From contig PABB01000069.1 in NCBI GenBank assembly GCA_002702655.1, forward strand, positions 145,714 through 209,713: a stretch of 64,000 nt of DNA, read 5' to 3'. A program made the position numbers and the translations under genes. Positions 15,887 through 25,434 of this stretch are shown in pieces (within the stretch, counting starts at the first letter, position 1; every line of letters starts with the position of its first letter). The notes beneath the pieces are model-generated. The model had not been told where the DNA came from. It did no database searches and saw nothing but the letters and a program-made list of their open reading frames with translations. This stretch comes from Planctomycetaceae bacterium. GTDB taxonomy: Bacteria; Planctomycetota; Planctomycetia; Pirellulales; Lacipirellulaceae.

Positions 15887-16867
15887 ATGGACACTGCCGA
15901 TACGTCGCCGCTGCCTGCGGAGTTCGTCAATCGTCTGCAGACGATCGTGCCGGCCGATCATTTCGCGACGGCCCAGGCGAGCTTCGCAGTTGCGAAGCCC
16001 GTCAGTGCGCGGATCAATACGCTGAAGGGCGACGTCGAGGGCGCGCTGGGCGAGGTGCGCGGGCTGGGACTGGAGCCGGCGCGCGTCGCGTGGCTTGACG
16101 AGGCGTTCTGCATTCCCGGCGCGAAAAAGCGGCAACTCACCGACTCGGCCGCGGTGACCGAAGGCCGCGTCTACGTGCAGGGGCTCAGCAGCATGCTGGC
16201 CGCGCCGGCGCTGGCGCCGCACGGGTGCGCCGAGGTGCTCGACCTGGCGGCGGCGCCCGGCGGCAAAACGCTGCACCTGGCCGCGCTGATGCAGGGCTCC
16301 GGACGCTTGGCAGCGGTGGAGCCGGTGCGGGCGCGGTACTTCACGCTCAAGGACAACCTCGCGCGGTGCGGCGCCGAGTTCGTGCACGCCTACAACTCCG
16401 ATGGCCGCGACGTCGGGCGCAAGACGCCCGGGCGATTCGATCGCGTGCTGCTCGACGCCCCGTGCAGCAGCGAGGCGCGGTTCGACTGCCGCGACCCGGC
16501 CAGTTGGCAGTACTGGGGGCCGCGCAAGATCGCCGAGTGCGCCCGCAAGCAGAAGGCGCTGCTCCGCTCGGCGGTCGATGCGACGCGCGTCGGCGGGCGA
16601 GTGCTGTACTGCACCTGTTCATTGGCCCCTGAGGAAAACGAACTGGTCGTGGCCCACACGCTGCGGCGTCTGCAGGGAACCGTGGAGCTGCTGCCGCTGA
16701 AGTTGCCAGTGCCCAACGTGCAGCCGGGGCTAGCCGAGTGGCAAGGCAAAACGCTGCCGGGCGAGCTGGCTCTGTGCCGGCGCATACTCCCCACCGAGCA
16801 AATGGACGCACTGTTTTTGGCGCTACTGGAAAAGCGCGGCTCGATGCAGTGCAATGGACCGGACTGA
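15887..16867 (+). CDS. RsmB/NOP-family RNA (cytosine-5) methyltransferase
   Basis: A 326-residue NOL1/NOP2/Sun-type enzyme that methylates C5 of cytosine in rRNA or tRNA using AdoMet. Motif I is D-L-A-A-A-P-G-G-K-T, motif IV D-A-P-C-S-S-E-A-R-F with the releasing Cys, and motif VI Y-C-T-C-S-L-A-P-E-E-N-E with the nucleophile Cys. It lacks the NusB-like domain of RsmB and is shorter than RsmF, so the exact target (16S C1407-like or other) is open. The ATG at 15887 (M-D-T-A-D-T) fits the family N-terminus; upstream in-frame text is unlike it. It ends 57 bp before a secreted esterase. Confidence 0.88.
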   Translation: MDTADTSPLPAEFVNRLQTIVPADHFATAQASFAVAKPVSARINTLKGDVEGALGEVRGLGLEPARVAWLDEAFCIPGAKKRQLTDSAAVTEGRVYVQGLSSMLAAPALAPHGCAEVLDLAAAPGGKTLHLAALMQGSGRLAAVEPVRARYFTLKDNLARCGAEFVHAYNSDGRDVGRKTPGRFDRVLLDAPCSSEARFDCRDPASWQYWGPRKIAECARKQKALLRSAVDATRVGGRVLYCTCSLAPEENELVVAHTLRRLQGTVELLPLKLPVPNVQPGLAEWQGKTLPGELALCRRILPTEQMDALFLALLEKRGSMQCNGPD

Positions 16868-16924
16868 GCGGCGACGCTCGACTTCTCTCGCAACAACGAC
16901 ACTCCACTCCTCGGAACCACTGTC

Positions 16925-17770
16925 ATGATGCACGCACTACCCGGCGGACTGGCCAGCTTCGTTTCTTGTTGCCTGTTGTTGACGCTGTTGGCGTTTGCCG
17001 GCCAATCGGCCACGGCGCAAGACGGTCCGCAACTGGAGCACGAGCCGCTGTTTGAAGCGCACACGTTCAGCGGCGAAGCGGGCGAAACGCTACCGTATCG
17101 GCTGATGAAGCCGTTGGCCGAGGGCGACGACGCGGACCAGAAGTATCCGCTGCTGGTGTTCTTGCATGGCTTCGGCGAGCGGGGCGACGACAACCTACGG
17201 CAGCTCTATTATCTGGAGCCGCTGGGCAAGGAGGAGCTACGCAAGCGGCATCCCGCCTTCGTGCTGGCGCCGCAGTGCCCCGCGGAGAACGACGACGCGG
17301 GTCGGCCGATCACCTGGACGGCCCGGCTCAACCCGGGGGAAACGCCGGCTGCCGACGCCAAGCCCACCGCGCCGATGGGGCAAGTGATCGCGCTGCTGGA
17401 CAAGCTGTGCGAAGAGTTGCCGATTGACCGCACGCGGATCTACGTGTCGGGCCTGTCGATGGGCGGTTACGGCACGTGGGACCTGGCCGCGCGGCTGCGC
17501 GAGCAGGTCGCCGCGGTGGCGCCCATTTGCGGCGGCGGCGATCCGGGTACGGCGGAAAAGCTCGCCGGCCTGCCGATCTGGGCCTTCCACGGCGGCGCCG
17601 ACGGCGTGGTGCCTCCAGAGCGTTCGCGCGAGATGGTCGCCGCGGTCCGCGCCGCCGGCGGCACGGCCATGCTGACGGAGTACCCGGGCGTGGGCCACGA
17701 CAGCTGGAAACCCGCGCTGCGCGAGCGGCTGCTGTGGGACTGGATGTTCGCCCAACGGCGGCAGCCGTAA
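16925..17770 (+). CDS. Secreted alpha/beta-hydrolase (predicted esterase/peptidase)
   Basis: A 281-residue exported serine hydrolase. A signal peptide (C-C-L-L-L-T-L-L-A-F-A) ends about residue 32. The fold shows the oxyanion strand L-L-V-F-L-H-G-F-G-E-R-G, the nucleophile elbow G-L-S-M-G-G (Ser178), the acid in F-H-G-G-A-D (Asp226) and the base in G-V-G-H-D-S-W (His258). The family resembles LpqC/feruloyl-esterase-type and 'predicted peptidase' proteins; the substrate is unknown. A related, PEP-CTERM-anchored enzyme lies at 28512-29741 and a remnant at 44306-44677. ATG 16925 or 16928 are both possible. Confidence 0.85.
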   Translation: MMHALPGGLASFVSCCLLLTLLAFAGQSATAQDGPQLEHEPLFEAHTFSGEAGETLPYRLMKPLAEGDDADQKYPLLVFLHGFGERGDDNLRQLYYLEPLGKEELRKRHPAFVLAPQCPAENDDAGRPITWTARLNPGETPAADAKPTAPMGQVIALLDKLCEELPIDRTRIYVSGLSMGGYGTWDLAARLREQVAAVAPICGGGDPGTAEKLAGLPIWAFHGGADGVVPPERSREMVAAVRAAGGTAMLTEYPGVGHDSWKPALRERLLWDWMFAQRRQP

Positions 17771-17826
17771 CGGCCCCGCGCGGCAACACGGCCGCCGCGC
17801 CAACCGCTCAGCCGCTGCGCAACAGA

Positions 17827-17903
<77 letters not shown>

Positions 17904-18514
17904 ATGGACCAAATTTTATAGGGCAATTTGCGCGCCGTGGCGAGGCGGCTCCAACGGACGACCCCCGTTCCGACACCCCACACCCGGGTTTCGCCTACTG
18001 TGCCCTGGGCCTCCGATCCAGCCGATTCTACCCATCGTTTGAGTGGGATCCGCCGCCAAGTTCAGCCCTGCTGAGCCCTGCAGCAATGGCGCCCGGCGCA
18101 TGCGTCGGCACAAGCACTCGTACCGAATTCCTCTTGGCAGACTTGATTACACGTCGCTTCGCTCTCGCGGGGTGGAGAACTCGCTGAAACACCTAGTCAG
18201 ACGTCTGGCATATAACCAGCTCAGCGCCCCGGCGGGTGGCCAAACCATCGACCGAATGGCCATTTTGGAACGCATTCGGCAGGACCGGCCGCTGCCAGCG
18301 CTCAAGAACGATTGGGATCTCGATGCCCGGGCCGGCGTCCGCGATGCTGACCAAGACCGGCAGCGGTGACGCATCCGATGCGATGCGGATTTTGGCGCGA
18401 ACGACGGGGCCATGAGCGCACAGCGCGGGCACGGCACGACCAATCGTTGGTGAATTGGCGTTCTGGTTGGCTGGCGCCCAACGCAGCGAGTCTCCGAGGC
18501 GGACTGTCGGACTT
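17904..18514. other. Gene-free stretch between tRNA-Arg and ferritin
   Basis: About 610 bases with only weak open frames. A minus-strand frame over 18193-18561 has a few strand-like segments but overlaps ferritin and has no recognisable motif. No integrase or attachment-site duplication of the tRNA end is visible. Confidence 0.5.
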
Positions 18515-19021
18515 TTACGCCGATTCCCCGTCCGCGGTGCGACTGGCCATTTCGCGGTCAAGATCCAGCAGCGACGCCGGATCGTCCTTTACTAAGTTGA
18601 ATTTGTGGACCACCTCGCGGGCGGTCTTCTCTTCTTCGACCTGCTCGGTGATGAACCACTCCAGTTCCACCAGCGCGGCGAACGCCTTTTCGTGAAAGGC
18701 GAGTTCGTACAAGCTGTCGATTTGCGCACTGACGCGCTGCTCTTGCTCGAGCGAGCTTTCGAATACGTGCGTGATCGACTGGAAATCGCTGGCTGGCTGA
18801 CCGATCGGCCGCAACACGACCCGGGCGTTCCGCGCGATGAGAAAGTCGTACAGCTTCATCGCGTGGCCGTACTCTTCGCTGCTTTGTAGGCGCAGCCAGT
18901 GGGCGCAGCCGGTAAATTGCTGGTGCTCGCACCAGGCGGCCATCGACAGGTAGCTGTAGGACGAGAACAACTCGTTGTTGATCTGGTCGTTGATGGCGGC
19001 CTGGACCTTGTCGGAAAGCAT
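18515..19021 (-). CDS. ftnA: Non-heme ferritin
   Basis: A 168-residue ferritin that oxidises Fe(II) and stores it as a 24-subunit mineral cage in the cytoplasm. The four-helix bundle carries the ferroxidase ligands: Glu in N-N-E-L-F-S-S-Y near residue 17, Glu and His in S-S-E-E-Y-G-H-A near 50-53, and Glu and Gln in the third and fourth helices (L-E-W-F-I-T-E-Q-V-E-E-E). The ATG at 19019-19021 gives the normal N-terminus M-L-S-D-K-V-Q; the upstream in-frame extension runs into the tRNA-Leu gene and is not coding. Iron-responsive control is likely but I saw no clear Fur box. Confidence 0.95.
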   Translation of the reverse strand: MLSDKVQAAINDQINNELFSSYSYLSMAAWCEHQQFTGCAHWLRLQSSEEYGHAMKLYDFLIARNARVVLRPIGQPASDFQSITHVFESSLEQEQRVSAQIDSLYELAFHEKAFAALVELEWFITEQVEEEKTAREVVHKFNLVKDDPASLLDLDREMASRTADGESA

Positions 19022-19252
19022 GCGTGCGGCTCCTGCGGCGGGGGTCGTGCGAACGTCGGCGCCCCCCATTGTAAAGAATTCCCCAGCCGCAGCCGACCCC
19101 CAGCGCGGCAAGCGTCTGCCCGGCGGCGTGCGGCCGTTGGGCGGACGGCCGCGCAAGAAACAAGGCTCGCCCGGGCGACCGCCCCGACGAGCCTGTGTCT
19201 CGATCTCAACAAGTCGCTGCGAAGAGTACCGTCGCCGCAACTGCTGCTGAAG

Positions 19253-19337
19253 TGGGCCCGACTGGAGTCGAACCAGCACGCCCTTAACGGGCACAAGGCC
19301 CTCAACCTTGCGCGTCTGCCAATTCCGCCACGAGCCC
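19253..19337 (-). tRNA. tRNA-Leu (anticodon GAG)
   Basis: An 85-nt class II tRNA on the minus strand with acceptor stem GGGCUCG/CGGGCCC, discriminator A, anticodon stem CAAGG/CCUUG with loop UUGAGGG (anticodon GAG), a long variable arm, and T arm GCUGG-UUCGACU-CCAGU. CCA is not encoded. Confidence 0.95.
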
Positions 19338-19690
19338 ATTTCAGGTGCCGGCCGCACAGACGCGCGGTCCGGACATAGCAGTCTAGCCGGGCGATTCGCG
19401 TCGTCAAGCCGGCCGGGCCGGCGCCGCAGGCGGCGAGCGGGGGGCTTCCGCCCGCTGGTGCATGACGCCAGATGTCGTGCCAGCAGAACAGGGAGAGCGC
19501 GTCCCCAATCGCCGGGGAATCCTTGCTGGCGGCAGCGACGAGGTTCCCGTGGCCGCTGGTCGGGTCGCAGGGGTTGTTCGGCTGAAGCGGCCGGCCGACT
19601 CGCGGCGGTGAGCTACGCTTGCTGTGGGCGTGGAGCGTGCGCGCCCGCCGCCCCCCTTGCAACGCAACCCTCTGGTCAGCCCTGCCAGTC
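19338..19690. other. Gene-free stretch upstream of the DUF1570 gene
   Basis: No gene seen. It holds a small hairpin AGCGGG-9-CCCGCT (19436-19456) of a GC-rich, dispersed type, and GC-rich DNA with no clear promoter. Confidence 0.45.
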
Positions 19691-20776
19691 ATGTCTGCGA
19701 ACTTGCCGCATGCCCGCCTGTTCGTCGTCGCTCTCGGGTGGCTGGCGTTTGCCCCGCTGGCCGTGGCCGATCCGGCGCCGTTTATGATGCGGGCCGTCGT
19801 CGCCGGGCGCCTGCTCGAGGGCCAGCCGCTGGAGTGGTCGCCGACGCGCGTCCTGCTGTTGGGCCGGGATGGGGCGCTGCATGACTTCGCTGCCGCGGAG
19901 GCCAAAGAGGCCAAGCGAACCGCTGACGCCTTTGCCCCCTACACGACGCTGCAGATGCAGGCGCAGTTGCGCGAGGAGTTTGGCGCCGGCTGGGACGCCA
20001 CGGCCACGGCGCACTTTGTCGTCGTTCACCCGGCCGGTCCGTGGAGCGCGTGGGCCGAGCGGCTGGAAGGGCTGTTCGGCAACTTCACGCGGTACATGCA
20101 AGTGCGCGGCATGCGGCTCAGCAAACCGCCTGCGCCGCTGGCCGCGATCGTGTTTCGCAATCAGCAGCAGTACTACCAGTACGCCGCCGCGTCGGGCTCG
20201 CCGTTGCAGCCGGGCACGATGGGGCACTACGATCCCTCGACCAATCGCATCTATCTGTTCGATGCGGGCAGGGGCGGCGCTGATTGGGCATCGACCGCGG
20301 ACACCATCATTCACGAAGCGACGCATCAGGCCGCGTTCAACACAGGCGTGCATACGCGATTCGCCGAGCAGCCGCGATGGCTGGTCGAGGGGCTGGCGAT
20401 GATGTTCGAATCGCCGGGCGTGTGGAATCCCGGGCCGACGCCGCAGCGCGTCGCGCGGATCAATCGCGAGCGCCTGCAGCGATTTCGCAGGACCGCCGAG
20501 GGGCGCTCGCCGCAGTGGATCGCCGCCTTGGTGGCGTCTGACACGGCGTTTGCGGGCGACGTGCTGACATCCTATGCCGAAGCGTGGACGTTGACGTTTT
20601 ATCTCAGTGAAACACAGCCGCAGCTTTACAGTCAGTACTTGCAGCGGGCGGCGGCGCGGCCCCTGTTTGGCAACTACCCGACGACGGAGCGGGTGGGCGA
20701 TTTCACCCGCGTGTTTGGCGGCGACTGGGCCCAACTGGCCGCCGCGTTGGAGCAATTCGTCGGCGAGCTGCCCTGA
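19691..20776 (+). CDS. DUF1570 secreted zinc-peptidase-like protein
   Basis: A 361-residue exported protein. A signal peptide (L-F-V-V-A-L-G-W-L-A-F-A-P-L-A-V-A) ends about residue 27. The DUF1570 core shows the gluzincin motif H-E-A-T-H (208-212) in I-I-H-E-A-T-H-Q, a third-ligand Glu candidate in W-L-V-E-G-L-A, and F-R-N-Q-Q-Q-Y-Y-Q-Y upstream. The family is typical of planctomycetes; proteolysis is predicted from the motif and not shown. The ATG at 19691 starts the leader. It lies 166 bp upstream of the NfeD gene on the same strand. Confidence 0.85.
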   Translation: MSANLPHARLFVVALGWLAFAPLAVADPAPFMMRAVVAGRLLEGQPLEWSPTRVLLLGRDGALHDFAAAEAKEAKRTADAFAPYTTLQMQAQLREEFGAGWDATATAHFVVVHPAGPWSAWAERLEGLFGNFTRYMQVRGMRLSKPPAPLAAIVFRNQQQYYQYAAASGSPLQPGTMGHYDPSTNRIYLFDAGRGGADWASTADTIIHEATHQAAFNTGVHTRFAEQPRWLVEGLAMMFESPGVWNPGPTPQRVARINRERLQRFRRTAEGRSPQWIAALVASDTAFAGDVLTSYAEAWTLTFYLSETQPQLYSQYLQRAAARPLFGNYPTTERVGDFTRVFGGDWAQLAAALEQFVGELP

Positions 20777-20942
20777 TTTGTCCCCCGCCAAGATCGCCCC
20801 GCGCCCAGCGAATATCTCCTAGCCGAGAGGCCGCGCGATCCGGGACGCCGGCGGCAAACTTCTCGGGTTCTACCGGCAGGCGTATAATCGACCGCGCGGC
20901 CGCGACGCTGCGCCCACGAGCCCGGCCACCAGGGAAGACTTG

Positions 20943-23303
20943 ATGAATTGCGGATTCGATTCGCCACTGACGCTGCCTCACGCGCCGCCTTGCTGGCGGT
21001 GGTTCGCGGCGCTGCTCGCGGTGCTGGCGCTCGCGCCGGCGCCGGCGCCGGCCAATGATCCGCCCGCCGCCGAGCCTGAGAAGGCGGCCGGCGACGCATC
21101 GGACGAGGCTCAGCCCGCTGACGACGCAAGCCAGGCGCCGCCTGCCGGTTTGGTCGTCGTTCGCCTGCCCTTGGCCGCGGGTGACGACAGCCTGCTGCGG
21201 TCGCAGGTTTTGCGCACGCGAGATCGGTTGCTCACCGAGGCGCGCGAGCGCGGCGACGCGCGGCGGCCGATCCTGGTGCTGCACCTGGCGCCCCAAGGCA
21301 ACGTGGCCGGCAAGACGCCGTTCGAGACCGCGTTGTCGCTCGCGCGGTTGCTCTCCAGTCGCGAACTGGCCGACGTGAAGACAGTGGCTTGGCTGCCTGA
21401 AACGGTTCGCGGCCACGGCGTGTTGATCGCGTTGGCGTGCGAGGAGTTGCTGGTGGGCGCCACCGCCGAGTTTGGCGAGGCGGCCGTCGACGAGGAGGAT
21501 CCCCAAGCGGTCAGCGACGTGGTGATCTCGGCGTACCGCGAAATGGCCCGCTCGCGCGGCGTGGTGCCCGAGGCGGTGGCGGCGGCCATGATCGACGCCC
21601 GCGCCGACGTGATCCAGGTCGAGAGCGAGGAAGGCACGCGGTTTCTCACCGCCGACGAGTTCGCCGATTACCGGGCCAATCACGAAGTGCTGAGCGACCA
21701 GCGGATTGCCGCCGCGGGGGCGCTGGCGCGATTCACCGGCGCCGAAGGTCGGCGGTTTGGCTTTGTGAAATACCAGGCGGCCGACCGTGCGGCGGCGGCC
21801 CGCGCGTTGGGCGTGCCGGCCGAAGCGCTCGCCGAGCGCGATGCGCTGGGCGAACAGTGGCAGCCGGCGGTGATCGACGTATCGGGCGAAATCGACACCC
21901 GCCATGCGCGGCAGATCGAAACGCTCATTGGCCAACACCTCGAGGGCGGCGGCAATTGGATTGCCCTGCGCATCGACAGCGTGGGCGGCGATCTCACGGC
22001 CTGTTTGCAGCTGGCCCAGACGGTAGCGGAGTTGGACCGCCGCAGCGTGCGCACCGTCGCGTATGTGCCGGTCGAAGCCAAGGGCGGCGCGGCGCTGGTC
22101 GCATTGGCGTGTAACGAATTGGTGATGCACGACGACGCACAGCTGGGCGTGGGGCCCGAAGCGCGCGAGGCGCCGCAACCGCCGCCGCAGCGCGGACCGC
22201 TGATACCCGCCCCCGGGGGTCAGCCACAGCCGCCGCAACCAGCGGGCGTTGACGATCGAGCGCAGCTCGACGCGGTGATTTCCGACGTGCGCAACTCGCT
22301 GGCTCCCCGCGCGCAGCGCAGTTGGTCGTTGATGGCGGCGATGCTCGACAGTTCGGTGGAGCTGTTTCAGTATTCCCACAAGGCCACCGGCGAGCGGCGG
22401 TTGATGTCCGCGGAGGCCGCGGCCGCGATGCCGGACGCCGACCAGTGGACGCGCGGCGCTGCGGTGCAAACGGACAATCAGCCGCTGAATCTGACGGGCG
22501 CGCGCGCAACGGAACTGGGCGTCGCAGCGCACACGGTCGATGGCTTCGACCAACTCAAGCGAATCTACGGCGTGGAGGTCGAGCCCCGCGTGCTGGCGCC
22601 CAACTGGGCGTTGGAGTTGATCGAAGCGCTCGCCTCGCCCGGATTTTCAATCCTGCTGCTGATGATCGGCCTGGCGGCGCTGTTCGTGGAAATCAAAACT
22701 GCGGGGCTGGGCATCGGCGGCGTGGTGGCCACGATCTGTTTCGTGCTGTTCTTCTGGGCGAAGTACCTCGATCAAACCGCCGGCGTGTTGGAAATCGTGC
22801 TGTTTTTGACCGGGGTACTGCTGGTCCTGGTCGAGGTGTTTGTCATCCCCGGGTTTGGCATCTTCGGACTCGCCGGGGCGCTGCTGGTGATCTTCTCGCT
22901 GGTGCTGGCCAGCCAGACGTTCGTGCTGCCGCAGTCGGTCGCTCAACTGCGCGAGTTGCGACGTTCGATCACCACCGTGGCCGGGGCCTTTTTCGGGATG
23001 CTCGTGTTGGCGATCGCGGTGCGCCGTTATTTGCCCAATGCGCCGATTCTCAATCGCATGGTCCTGGCGCCGCCGCCGCCGGAGGAGCAGATCATTCGCT
23101 CCAGCCGCGAAACGCTGGCCGACTACCGCCGTTTGGTTGGAGCCACCGGCCAGGCAACGACCAACCTGTGGCCCTCGGGCAAGGCGACGTTCGACGGCGA
23201 GCTGGTCGACGTGGTGGCCCAGGGCGAACCCATCGACCGCGGCGCTGACATCGTCGTCGTGTCGGCGGTGGGCAATCGCGTCGTTGTGCGAGCCGTATCG
23301 TAG
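20943..23303 (+). CDS. NfeD-like membrane protein with two degenerate ClpP-like domains
   Basis: A 786-residue protein. After a leader there are two ClpP/SppA-fold domains (about 65-215 and 300-400), then a proline-rich linker, a cluster of membrane helices (about 560-690, e.g. G-F-S-I-L-L-L-M-I-G-L-A-A-L-F) and the C-terminal NfeD OB fold with G-A-T-G-Q-A and G-E-L-V-D-V-V. In active NfeD proteases the catalytic Ser lies in A-S-A-G-T; here the matching positions read G-G-A-A-L-V-A-L in the second domain and G-H-G-V-L-I-A-L in the first, so both seem to lack the nucleophile. NfeD proteins work with stomatin/flotillin partners at the membrane; none is in the window. ATG 20943 is preceded by AGGGAAG. 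Confidence 0.85.
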   Translation: MNCGFDSPLTLPHAPPCWRWFAALLAVLALAPAPAPANDPPAAEPEKAAGDASDEAQPADDASQAPPAGLVVVRLPLAAGDDSLLRSQVLRTRDRLLTEARERGDARRPILVLHLAPQGNVAGKTPFETALSLARLLSSRELADVKTVAWLPETVRGHGVLIALACEELLVGATAEFGEAAVDEEDPQAVSDVVISAYREMARSRGVVPEAVAAAMIDARADVIQVESEEGTRFLTADEFADYRANHEVLSDQRIAAAGALARFTGAEGRRFGFVKYQAADRAAAARALGVPAEALAERDALGEQWQPAVIDVSGEIDTRHARQIETLIGQHLEGGGNWIALRIDSVGGDLTACLQLAQTVAELDRRSVRTVAYVPVEAKGGAALVALACNELVMHDDAQLGVGPEAREAPQPPPQRGPLIPAPGGQPQPPQPAGVDDRAQLDAVISDVRNSLAPRAQRSWSLMAAMLDSSVELFQYSHKATGERRLMSAEAAAAMPDADQWTRGAAVQTDNQPLNLTGARATELGVAAHTVDGFDQLKRIYGVEVEPRVLAPNWALELIEALASPGFSILLLMIGLAALFVEIKTAGLGIGGVVATICFVLFFWAKYLDQTAGVLEIVLFLTGVLLVLVEVFVIPGFGIFGLAGALLVIFSLVLASQTFVLPQSVAQLRELRRSITTVAGAFFGMLVLAIAVRRYLPNAPILNRMVLAPPPPEEQIIRSSRETLADYRRLVGATGQATTNLWPSGKATFDGELVDVVAQGEPIDRGADIVVVSAVGNRVVVRAVS

Positions 23304-23316
23304 CTCCGCGCTGGCG

Positions 23317-23904
23317 CTACTGGCCGCTGCCGCCCAGCAGCGCGTCGATCGACACCAGAGACGCGTCGCCGACGCGCAGCTCGTCGAGCCATCCGGCCAA
23401 GCCCAGCGGATCGTCCGGGTCGGCGGCGAGCATCTGCTCGACCACCTCGACGGCCATGTCGCGCTTGCCCAGCTCGCGCAGGCACCAGGCCAAGCCGCGA
23501 CCGCAGTCGAAGTACGCCCGATTGGCCGGGTGCAACGCGGACAGCGGCGCCGGATTGCCGGCGCGCTTCAGGGCCCGCTGCCCCAGTTGAAAGCCGAAGC
23601 CAAAGTGCCCGCGGGCCAGCGGCACGTCGCCATCCACTTCCGCGGCCAACTTGCCTAGCAGAAAGTGGGCGTCGAGCATCTCGCTGCAGTCGGTCAGCAG
23701 CCACCGCAACTCGTCGATGGCCACGTCGTGCTCGCCCGCGGCGATCATGCTGCGAACTTCCTCCAAATCGTCGGCCCGCTCGCGGACGCCTTCGGGGTGC
23801 ACCAGCAGCCAGCTGCGGCCATCGGCCGAGCGCTTGACCGACACGCCAGTCGGCGAGCGGCGGCGGCGATTGCCAGCAGGTTTGCGGGGACGACGTTTGG
23901 CCAT
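23317..23904 (-). CDS. Small TPR-like protein
   Basis: A 195-residue soluble protein. The N-terminal ~25 residues are strongly basic (K-R-R-P-R-K-P...R-R-R-R). The rest is helical with tetratricopeptide-like pairs, for example A-I-D-E-L-R-W-L-L-T-D and A-W-C-L-R-E-L-G-K-R-D-M-A-V-E-V-V. It probably mediates protein contacts; the partner is unknown. The ATG at 23902-23904 (M-A-K-R-R-P) is used. It converges on NfeD with only 13 bp between the stops. Confidence 0.7.
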   Translation of the reverse strand: MAKRRPRKPAGNRRRRSPTGVSVKRSADGRSWLLVHPEGVRERADDLEEVRSMIAAGEHDVAIDELRWLLTDCSEMLDAHFLLGKLAAEVDGDVPLARGHFGFGFQLGQRALKRAGNPAPLSALHPANRAYFDCGRGLAWCLRELGKRDMAVEVVEQMLAADPDDPLGLAGWLDELRVGDASLVSIDALLGGSGQ

Positions 23905-24091
23905 GGCGAGAGCGGACAAAAGGGACGGCGAGCGATGCGCTGGAGCAAGCCCGTCACGTTAGCAGCGCAAGTCGCCCCGCGTCCAGGCGGCCGTGCGCTT
24001 TGCGGATGCGGCGGGACGAGAATCGCGTATGATTGCGCGTTTGGGCTGGAGCGTCGACCGGCCCTGCGGGCTCTTTTCTAGGCGAGCGGGC

Positions 24092-24484
24092 ATGGCAGCG
24101 GCGACAATCCTCTGCGAACACTGCGGCGGCGCCTCGCAGGTGCAGCCCGCATGGCTGGGCCAGCAGGTGGCGTGCCCCCATTGCGGCCAGGCCACGGCGG
24201 CTGTGGCGGCCCCGGCCCCGCCCCCCGTCGCGCCTCTGTCGGCGGTTGGAAATACACCGGCCAGTGACCCGTCGGACGCTGTCGCACCGACCCCGCCTCC
24301 TTCGCCGCCCCCAGCGGCGCCCGCCGAGGCGCCGCCGGGCGACGAGGTGCTTCCGGCCTCGCGCCCCCCGTTGTCGCGCGCCCAACGTCGCGCGATCCAG
24401 CGACGGCGACAGCTATTCATCGCGATTGGTTGCGGAGTGGCGCTGGTGGCCGCGGCGTACGGTTTGCTGATGCTACGGAGCTGA
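24092..24484 (+). CDS. Small zinc-ribbon protein with C-terminal membrane anchor
   Basis: A 130-residue protein. It starts with a zinc ribbon (C-E-H-C-G-G near residue 7, C-P-H-C-G-Q near 28), continues with a Pro/Ala-rich linker of about 65 residues, a basic stretch (R-A-Q-R-R-A-I-Q-R-R-R) and ends in one membrane helix (F-I-A-I-G-C-G-V-A-L-V-A-A-A-Y). Small proteins of this plan are frequent in planctomycetes; no function is known. The ATG at 24092 is the last in-frame start before the first Cys pair. Confidence 0.7.
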   Translation: MAAATILCEHCGGASQVQPAWLGQQVACPHCGQATAAVAAPAPPPVAPLSAVGNTPASDPSDAVAPTPPPSPPPAAPAEAPPGDEVLPASRPPLSRAQRRAIQRRRQLFIAIGCGVALVAAAYGLLMLRS

Positions 24485-24507
24485 CGCCCCGAGCGGGCGG
24501 CACGCCT

Positions 24508-25434
24508 TCAGTCGGCGGCGGCCGTCGGCTCCGCCGCGCGAGCGAGCCACTCCGCCGGGATGAACGCCGCCGCCCCCGCGGCCATGGCCAGGCAGAACAG
24601 CACTTTGCCAGTCACCACCGCCAGCAGCGGCCAGACGATCGCCGCGCCGGCGAGCGCGAGCGGCCGCAGCCGCCCGCTCCACGCGGCGAGCGGAAACGCG
24701 ACGAAGTAAGCCGTCGTCAGATGGCTCGCCAAGGCAAACAGCTTGGTCGAGTTCTCCCAGCCGGTGAGATCCACCAGCGGACCCTCGGGTCGCGCCGCGG
24801 CGAGCCAGATCCCTTCGCCGCTGAACCAAACACCGTCGGCAGCCGCGAACATGGCAACAGCCATCATCGCGTGAACGACCGTCACGTGAATCTGAATTAA
24901 ACGCTGCGCAATGCGATTGCTGACCGCGGGCGAAGGCGGGCTCTTGCTGGGCCCGCCGAAGCGAGACGCCGGCGAAAACGCGTCGCTCACCCGGCCGATG
25001 CACAGATACGCCAACAGGAACGCGACGACCGGCTCGAACTCGGCGGTGACCAGCGGGGCGCGGTGGAAGAACGACAAGGTTAGCACCAACGCGGCGATCG
25101 CAGCAACGCGACCGCCGACGCCCAGCAGCAGCGCCGCCAGCGCAGCCAAGGTCGCTGCGTAGAGCACCCACAGGCCGCTGCCGCTCACATAGTCCAGCAG
25201 CGAGAGGTGATCCGGGTACAGTTCGCGCACCAACGGCACGGGCAGCATGCCGCCGGCCCCAAACCACGCGATCAGGTCCGGCCCATACGCGGCCACGGCA
25301 ACCAGCGCCAGCGCGGCGGCGGCGATCCGCACGACCCCGAGCGTCGTGGCCGGCGCCGGTTCGTACCAGAACCGATTCCAACCGGCGCCCACCGCGGCGT
25401 TGAGTTCCCCCAAATAGCGACCGACCGCGCTCAT
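24508..25434 (-). CDS. HTTM-domain membrane protein
   Basis: A 308-residue polytopic membrane protein that resembles the horizontally transferred transmembrane (HTTM) domain of vitamin-K-dependent gamma-carboxylase relatives: R-I-A-A-A-A-L-A-L, F-G-A-G-G-M-L-P near residue 60, repeated hydrophobic segments, and an H-V-T-V-V-H-A-M helix. Catalytic gamma-carboxylation is not implied, since bacterial HTTM proteins usually lack a carboxylase domain. Its start overlaps the stop of the upstream gene (25431-25434, ATGA), so the two are coupled and probably interact. Confidence 0.8.
   Translation of the reverse strand: MSAVGRYLGELNAAVGAGWNRFWYEPAPATTLGVVRIAAAALALVAVAAYGPDLIAWFGAGGMLPVPLVRELYPDHLSLLDYVSGSGLWVLYAATLAALAALLLGVGGRVAAIAALVLTLSFFHRAPLVTAEFEPVVAFLLAYLCIGRVSDAFSPASRFGGPSKSPPSPAVSNRIAQRLIQIHVTVVHAMMAVAMFAAADGVWFSGEGIWLAAARPEGPLVDLTGWENSTKLFALASHLTTAYFVAFPLAAWSGRLRPLALAGAAIVWPLLAVVTGKVLFCLAMAAGAAAFIPAEWLARAAEPTAAAD

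Noticed and set aside
18043-18561. Small frames on both strands between tRNA-Arg and ferritin
   Set aside because: No motif, leader or ribosome binding site; one overlaps ferritin.
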